A DNA stretch of 18,913 nt from CALAMD01 sp035301025. Lineage in GTDB: Bacteria > Bacillota > Bacilli > Bacillales > Amphibacillaceae. Location of the stretch: positions 1 to 18,913 of the forward strand of contig DATGUV010000156.1 in NCBI GenBank assembly GCA_035301025.1, read 5' to 3'. Below the pieces are notes generated by a model. It was not told the DNA's origin and did not search any database. It was given only the letters and a program-made list of their open reading frames with translations. Numbering within the stretch: position 1 is the stretch's first letter; each line of letters opens with the position of its first letter. This document shows, piece by piece, positions 14,961 through 18,913 of this stretch. Made by a program: the position numbers and the translations under genes.

Positions 14961-15588
14961 CCTTCAATAATTTGTTTTTATGGACATAAACAGCAGCCTG
15001 TGTACGGTCATTTACTTGGAGTTTGGCCAAAATGTTACTAACATGTGTCTTTACTGTTTTTATACCTATATATAATTTATCACTAATCTCTTTATTCGTC
15101 ATTCCGTCACCAATACAGAGAAGAACTTCTAATTCCCGATTCGTTAATGACTCATGTAACTGTTCTGATCCTTTTCGATATCCTGAAAAAACCTTTCCTG
15201 CAACAGTTGGTTCAATGACGTTTTCACCTTTTGCAGCCTTTTTAATAGCTCGAGAAATGTCTGAAGCTGAACTTGTTTTTAATAAGTAGCTAAATGCTCC
15301 CGCTTCCATTGCTGGAAAAATTTGTTCATCATCATAATAACTAGTCAATATAATGACTTTACATGATGGATATTTTTCCATAATTTGTTCTGTAGCTTCA
15401 ATTCCTGATCCATTGTCCATCATTAAGTCCATTAAAACAACGTCTGGTTGCTTTTCAATTACGAGTGTTGCACCTTCGTTTCCGCTACTCGCTTCACCTA
15501 TAACATCGATTTCCATATCTGTTTGTAAATATGCAATAATACCTTTTCGAACGACTTCATGATCATCTACAACGACAACTCGTATCAC
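14950..15588 (-). CDS. liaR: Response regulator LiaR
   Basis: This is the NarL/LuxR-type response regulator of the LiaFSR cell-envelope stress system, activated by LiaS phosphorylation. The 212 residues hold a receiver domain with the acidic pair D8/D9, phospho-acceptor D54 (VLMDLMMDNGSG), T82 and K104. The C-terminal LuxR helix-turn-helix follows (LTNRELEVLLCIGDGMTNKEISDKL... KTVKTHVSNIL). The start is GTG at 15588, supported by AAGGGGTGA 6 nt upstream; the nearby ATG is out of frame and hits a stop at once. It lies 12 nt downstream of liaS. It closely follows LiaR/VraR proteins. The liaIH target genes of B. subtilis are not in this window. Confidence 0.94.
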   Translation of the reverse strand: MIRVVVVDDHEVVRKGIIAYLQTDMEIDVIGEASSGNEGATLVIEKQPDVVLMDLMMDNGSGIEATEQIMEKYPSCKVIILTSYYDDEQIFPAMEAGAFSYLLKTSSASDISRAIKKAAKGENVIEPTVAGKVFSGYRKGSEQLHESLTNRELEVLLCIGDGMTNKEISDKLYIGIKTVKTHVSNILAKLQVNDRTQAAVYVHKNKLLKEEE

Positions 15589-15600
15589 ATTTTCACCCCT

Positions 15601-16641
15601 TTACATGTATGGAATGCGTATATCAATATATGTTCCTTCTTGTTTGATTGAGCGCACATTAAACGTTCCACCAAGCTCCTCACTTCTTTCACGCATCGTT
15701 TTCATTCCGTATGACACGTTATTTTCAAATTGTTTATCTAGATCAAAACCTATTCCGTCATCTCGAATATGGATAAACACTTCATTTCCACGTCTCACAA
15801 CTTGCAATTGCACTTCTGTCGCTTGCGCATGGCGTAAAATATTTGCAAGGGCTTCTTGTACCATTCGAAAAACTTGTTCTTCTGTTGATTCTCTTAACTG
15901 TAAGTCTTTTTCAAATTCTACATAAAACTGAATGGAACATTTTGTTTTCAACTCATCAATAAGCTTTCCAATACCTTTTTCTAAAGAATCTCCTGATAAA
16001 TATACAGGACGTAAATGAAGCAATAACGCTCTCATTTCTGCTTGTGCTGTATGTCCTGCTTCAATGACGTCTTGCAAATGTTCCTTTGCCACTTGTGGGC
16101 GTTCATCAATTAATTCTCTTGACGCTTCTGCCATCATTGTTAAAGCAAATAATTGCTGACTAACAGAGTCATGTAAGTCTCGTGCCAAACGCTGTCTTTC
16201 CTCAATGACTGCACTTTTATAAGCTGTTTTGGCAAAGTCTGCTTTCTCCTCCGCCATACGTTGCATCGACTTTGTTTGACTTTGAATTTTCTCTCCTAAT
16301 GTATTTAACTCTTGCCCAATACGCGTTAATTCATCGTCTTCTTTAAAATGAACACGGGAATCATATTTTCCATTTATATATTGTGTAATAAGAACAGAGA
16401 TGTAATCAAGGCGCTCTTTTACCGTTCCACTCGAACGAAATCCCGCATAAAATGACACGATTACACTCATAAGGGTGTACAATAAAATAAATGTAAAAAT
16501 TGCACTAGACGTAAGCCATGCTGGTTCAATCAGCACATAGATTGTTAACATTACAGACAATAAAATAATGCCTGTTATAAAGACAGCGTAAATATGTGAA
16601 CGAATGAATAAAAAACGAATATTACTCAATCTTTTTAACAT
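15601..16641 (-). CDS. liaS: Sensor histidine kinase LiaS
   Basis: This membrane histidine kinase phosphorylates LiaR under envelope stress. The 346 residues have two closely spaced membrane helices (about 17-38 and 46-66) with almost no extracellular loop, as in intramembrane-sensing kinases. A HAMP-like linker (about 68-122) follows, then a HisKA_3 dimerisation domain with EERQRLARDLHDSVSQQL (H157) and a HATPase_c domain with an N-box (VQEALANILRHAQA) and DDGIGFD. AGGGGG lies 9 nt before the ATG at 16641, which is 11 nt after liaF. Order and spacing fit one liaFSR transcript. The near-absence of a sensory loop fits the known control of LiaS by LiaF. Confidence 0.94.
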   Translation of the reverse strand: MLKRLSNIRFLFIRSHIYAVFITGIILLSVMLTIYVLIEPAWLTSSAIFTFILLYTLMSVIVSFYAGFRSSGTVKERLDYISVLITQYINGKYDSRVHFKEDDELTRIGQELNTLGEKIQSQTKSMQRMAEEKADFAKTAYKSAVIEERQRLARDLHDSVSQQLFALTMMAEASRELIDERPQVAKEHLQDVIEAGHTAQAEMRALLLHLRPVYLSGDSLEKGIGKLIDELKTKCSIQFYVEFEKDLQLRESTEEQVFRMVQEALANILRHAQATEVQLQVVRRGNEVFIHIRDDGIGFDLDKQFENNVSYGMKTMRERSEELGGTFNVRSIKQEGTYIDIRIPYM

Positions 16642-16652
16642 TAATACGCCCC

Positions 16653-17405
16653 CTATACGCTATCTACACGAACTGAACCTGCTTTTAAATCAATATAAAG
16701 ATCCAATTTTTTCGTTGCAGTTTCATAGCCTGGGGTTTCATAGAACACATATCGATTAATCCCGTCTCCGGTATTACCAACAATATCAATCTCCCCTGCT
16801 TTCACTGTCGCCTCTGCCCGAAAATCCACTGCTTCCGGTACTAAAATGCGAATATCACCAGCTAAGCTATGGATTGAAATTGGTATTTCTTCTTCAGGAA
16901 TAAACGCCTTTGTAAAATCTAAATAATAGTCTCCCGCCAGTCCACTTAACTCCATAGGCTCTGCTTTCCAATTAGGTTCTTTAAATTCATGGTCACCAAT
17001 AGAATAGTTTTTCCAATAATTTTTATAAGACTTTGTATTTCCTGCATAAGATATTTTATTACGTTTGCGTCTTCTAGATGGTTTCATAATGGACAAACCA
17101 ATATAAACAATAAAAAGAGGCCATAATTTTAAAATGTCTTTAAACACAAATGCAATAACGTCAAAATATCCTAATAATAATAACGTTCCAAATATGATTA
17201 AAAAGGACCCAAACATCCATCCTCCATACCCTCTACGAAAATGATCCACTACTAATTGAATTCCTAAAAATACAATTATCACTGGTAATAAAAATGACCA
17301 GATGGAATAGGTGCCAAATACATTCACCTCAAAGTTTTCTAAAATTAAAACAACTCCTAGCAGTATAAATAATAATGCTGTAATTGATCGCAATCGAAAA
17401 ACCAT
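16653..17405 (-). CDS. liaF: LiaF, membrane regulator of LiaRS
   Basis: In B. subtilis LiaF inhibits LiaRS signalling in the absence of stress. The 250 residues have four N-terminal hydrophobic segments (about 7-23, 36-54, 64-80, 83-106), a basic patch KPSRRRKRNK, and a C-terminal soluble beta-rich domain. In that domain WKAEPMELSGLAGDYYLDFTKAFIPEEE and ISIHSLAGDIRILVP are typical of the LiaF C-terminal family. AAGGAGG lies 7 nt before the ATG at 17405. It opens the liaFSR operon; liaI, liaH and liaG of the B. subtilis operon are not upstream, where a PAP2 phosphatase gene is found instead. Two repeated palindromic boxes precede it. Confidence 0.92.
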   Translation of the reverse strand: MVFRLRSITALLFILLGVVLILENFEVNVFGTYSIWSFLLPVIIVFLGIQLVVDHFRRGYGGWMFGSFLIIFGTLLLLGYFDVIAFVFKDILKLWPLFIVYIGLSIMKPSRRRKRNKISYAGNTKSYKNYWKNYSIGDHEFKEPNWKAEPMELSGLAGDYYLDFTKAFIPEEEIPISIHSLAGDIRILVPEAVDFRAEATVKAGEIDIVGNTGDGINRYVFYETPGYETATKKLDLYIDLKAGSVRVDSV

Positions 17406-17450
17406 AGGAATCCCTCCTTGAATTTGTTACACTCTGTTGATCCTATTTCT

Positions 17451-17516
17451 ATCATAAGAAAACATCTCCAAAACTAGAACAGTCTGCAGAACGGAAAATA
17501 CTCAGTCTTAAGACGG
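17451..17516 (-). promoter_or_regulatory. Putative liaF promoter with two repeated upstream boxes
   Basis: On the minus strand TTCTAG (17474-17479) and TATGAT (17451-17456) are 17 nt apart, a weak -35 with a good -10. Two related boxes, CAGTCTGCAGAACGG (17480-17494) and CAGTCTTAAGACGG (17503-17516, given on the plus strand), lie 23 bp apart, the first touching the -35. This is the geometry of an activator-dependent promoter. Autoregulation by LiaR is an inference. Confidence 0.45.
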
Positions 17517-17524
17517 AGAAAAAA

Positions 17525-18148
17525 TTATTTTTCTTGTAGTTTTATAAACCGTTCATACAGTCCTACGAAAAACATGAAAAAGATCCATCCTATAACATAA
17601 CCTACCATGATATCTGAAGCATAATGGACATTTAAAATATATCGACTCACTCCGATACATCCAATACATATAATGCCTATGACGAGGACGGCGGTCTTAA
17701 TAATCGTATTAGAGAAGTACCGAAAAAGTACATACATAAGTAATCCATAAAAGACGAATGAAATCATTGCATGTCCAGAAGGAAAGCTAAATCCTTCCGC
17801 AGATAGTTCTGGAGCAAGACGTGGACGTTCTCGCTGTACGATAAATTTTATCCCTGTATTCGCCATATATGTAAATAACGTTCCTAGACTAAGTAACAAC
17901 CAAGGCACCATAGATCTAAACATACGATAGAATGAAATACTTAACAAAATAGTAAAAGGAATGAGAAATATGTTAGAACCTAAAAACGTACAAAACTTAA
18001 AAAATAGATACATGCTAGAAGTGTGTGGAATCGTTTTGGCATACTCCATTGTCCATTGATCAAGTAAAGGTATGGATCCCATTAAAAGCCGAAACCAAAT
18101 AACTCCAATGACACATAGTGAAACAATCCAACTTAACCGTACATACAT
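17525..18148 (-). CDS. PAP2-family membrane phosphatase
   Basis: This is a lipid phosphatase of the PAP2 superfamily, acting on isoprenoid or phosphatidyl (di)phosphates at the outer membrane face. The 207 residues contain about six hydrophobic segments and all three catalytic motifs: KFIVQRERP (K101-P109), PSGH (123-126) and SRYILNVHYASD (R169, H175, D179). Candidate roles are undecaprenyl-diphosphate phosphatase (BcrC-like) or phosphatidylglycerophosphatase; motifs alone do not decide. The ATG at 18148 has no good ribosome binding site, and a 30-codon frame overlaps it by 16 nt, so its translation may depend on upstream reading. It lies 119 bp upstream of liaF in the same direction with no convincing terminator between. 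Some co-transcription with liaFSR is possible, and would suit a bacitracin/lipid II stress theme. Confidence 0.9.
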   Translation of the reverse strand: MYVRLSWIVSLCVIGVIWFRLLMGSIPLLDQWTMEYAKTIPHTSSMYLFFKFCTFLGSNIFLIPFTILLSISFYRMFRSMVPWLLLSLGTLFTYMANTGIKFIVQRERPRLAPELSAEGFSFPSGHAMISFVFYGLLMYVLFRYFSNTIIKTAVLVIGIICIGCIGVSRYILNVHYASDIMVGYVIGWIFFMFFVGLYERFIKLQEK

Positions 18149-18225
18149 GTTCTTATTGAAAATACACTTTCGCCCTCTCCAGTTTGTTTCTTCACATAAT
18201 GTTTTTCATCATGTGCTAGCTTCAT
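18133..18225 (-). CDS. Possible 30-codon ORF overlapping the PAP2 start
   Basis: The frame MKLAHDEKHYVKKQTGEGE... ending in RTCMYG is open to a TAA 16 nt inside the PAP2 gene. It continues open without a start back to about 18285, so it may be the tail of a decayed gene or a coupling leader for the PAP2 phosphatase. It has no clear ribosome binding site and I do not recognise the product. The remaining 18226-18487 gap shows no other supported feature. Confidence 0.2.
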   Translation of the reverse strand: MKLAHDEKHYVKKQTGEGESVFSIRTCMYG

Positions 18226-18487
18226 AAACGCAATAAACAGAATAATTTGTTTTGATTCGGGTGCATTATAACTAGTAATCCAATTGTTTTAAGTATAGCA
18301 GAAATGTCTACTACTTCGACACGTACAATATAATTTATTTTTAGAGGTGTTGTAGCAGTAATATTCCCTAGTAGATATCTCCATTTAAGAAAAAAGTTGG
18401 CTATAAAACATGGGAGTAAAAGAAAATTAACTATATTGTATGAATTCATGTAATCTTTGCAAATAATACCTGTCCTTAAAAAAATCA

Positions 18488-18496
18488 TGATATACT
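18488..18496 (+). promoter_or_regulatory. Putative extended -10 promoter of the amidohydrolase gene
   Basis: TGATATACT is an extended -10 element (TGn then TATACT), 30 nt before the start codon. The -35 region is weak. The AAAGGAGGA ribosome binding site follows at 18512-18520. Confidence 0.4.
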
Positions 18497-18526
18497 ATAT
18501 ATATTGAATGTAAAGGAGGATTATTT

Positions 18527-18913
18527 ATGCAAAAACAGATTCACGAACAATTGGATGGCCATTATAATGAGATGGTTTCTATTCGTAGACATTTACATCA
18601 ACATCCAGAACTTTCTTTTCAAGAAACAAAAACAGCAGCATTTATCGCTGATTATTATGAAAAACTGGGGATTCCATATGAGAAAAATGTTGGTGGGAAT
18701 GGTGTAGTAGCTACACTTAAAGGAGGAAAACCTGGAAAAACAGTTGCTCTAAGAGCTGACTTTGACGCCCTTCCAATTCAAGATGAAAAAGATGTGGAAT
18801 ACAAATCAACCGTAGATGGAGTTATGCATGCCTGTGGACATGATGGCCATACGGCAACATTGCTTGTCCTAGCGAAAGTATTAACAGAAAACAAAGATAC
18901 CATTCCAGGAACA
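18527..18913 (+). CDS. M20 family amidohydrolase, 3' part outside window
   Basis: This is a metal-dependent amidohydrolase of the M20D type (hippurate hydrolase, N-acyl amino acid or N-acetyl-diaminopimelate deacetylase group), cytoplasmic. The 129 visible residues show the family N-terminus (IRRHLHQHPELSFQE), ALRADFDALPI, and the metal-binding stretch HACGHDGHTA with C103 and H105. The usual length is about 390-400 residues, so roughly a third is seen. AAAGGAGGA lies 6 nt before the ATG at 18527. Substrate cannot be decided from this part; relatives include B. subtilis YhaA, AmhX and DapL-type deacetylases. It is divergent from the PAP2 phosphatase. Confidence 0.93.
   Translation, partial: MQKQIHEQLDGHYNEMVSIRRHLHQHPELSFQETKTAAFIADYYEKLGIPYEKNVGGNGVVATLKGGKPGKTVALRADFDALPIQDEKDVEYKSTVDGVMHACGHDGHTATLLVLAKVLTENKDTIPGT

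Noticed and set aside
18222..18488. 88-codon minus-strand frame before the PAP2 gene
   Set aside because: No ribosome binding site and no recognised family; part of it reads like protein, so decay of an old gene is possible, but it is not supported as a gene.
1..18913. tRNA, rRNA, CRISPR array, prophage, insertion sequence or defence system
   Set aside because: No such structure or hallmark gene was seen on either strand; the dispersed repeats are too few, too far apart and palindromic, unlike CRISPR.

Overview
The window is an AT-rich chromosomal stretch from a member of the Bacillaceae. This rests on a ComK homologue, an addB-addA pair, a LiaFSR system, strong AGGAGG-type ribosome binding sites, and a gene set (addBA, comK, lplJ, yhfI, yhfH, pbpF, hmoB/yhgC) whose relatives lie in the same general chromosomal arc in Bacillus subtilis. 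No rRNA, tRNA, CRISPR array, prophage or insertion sequence is visible. Genus and species cannot be fixed from the sequence alone.

Layout. Positions 1-4996 (minus strand) hold addB and the first 499 codons of addA, the recombination helicase-nuclease. A gene-poor divergent region (4997-5529) carries hairpins and a dispersed repeat, followed by a small YhjD-like gene on the plus strand. That gene meets comK tail to tail with a 14-bp overlap. Then come a 43-codon small ORF just upstream of comK, a 24-bp perfect terminator hairpin, lplJ and yhfI (all minus), a tiny zinc-ribbon gene of the YhfH type and oligoendopeptidase pepF (both plus). A convergent class A penicillin-binding protein (pbpF-like, minus) follows, then an HmoB-type ABM-domain gene (plus). 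Next are bdbC and a membrane-anchored thioredoxin-like gene (minus), liaF-liaS-liaR (minus), a PAP2 phosphatase (minus) and the first 129 codons of an M20 amidohydrolase (plus, cut by the window end).

Themes. Several genes serve the envelope: the bifunctional peptidoglycan synthase, the PAP2 lipid phosphatase, the LiaFSR cell-envelope stress system and the extracytoplasmic thiol-oxidation pair. comK and addAB link to competence and recombination. The other genes are housekeeping (lipoate ligation, peptide turnover, amidohydrolysis).

The least expected signal is a family of about 70-80 bp palindromic intergenic repeats. There are four recognisable copies, at 5256-5326, 8784-8851, 10771-10852 and 13209-13289. 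They share ends of the type TGAATTTCATAAT / ATTATGAAATTCA, and in three of them a central ACATGT. One copy sits inside the loop of a bidirectional terminator and one appears to lie in the pepF leader. Other points worth checking are a ComK lacking the C-terminal region that carries the MecA-binding degradation signal in B. subtilis, an AddB with an altered Walker A motif, a palindrome covering the -10 of the bdbC promoter, and two 14-15 bp repeated boxes upstream of liaF.
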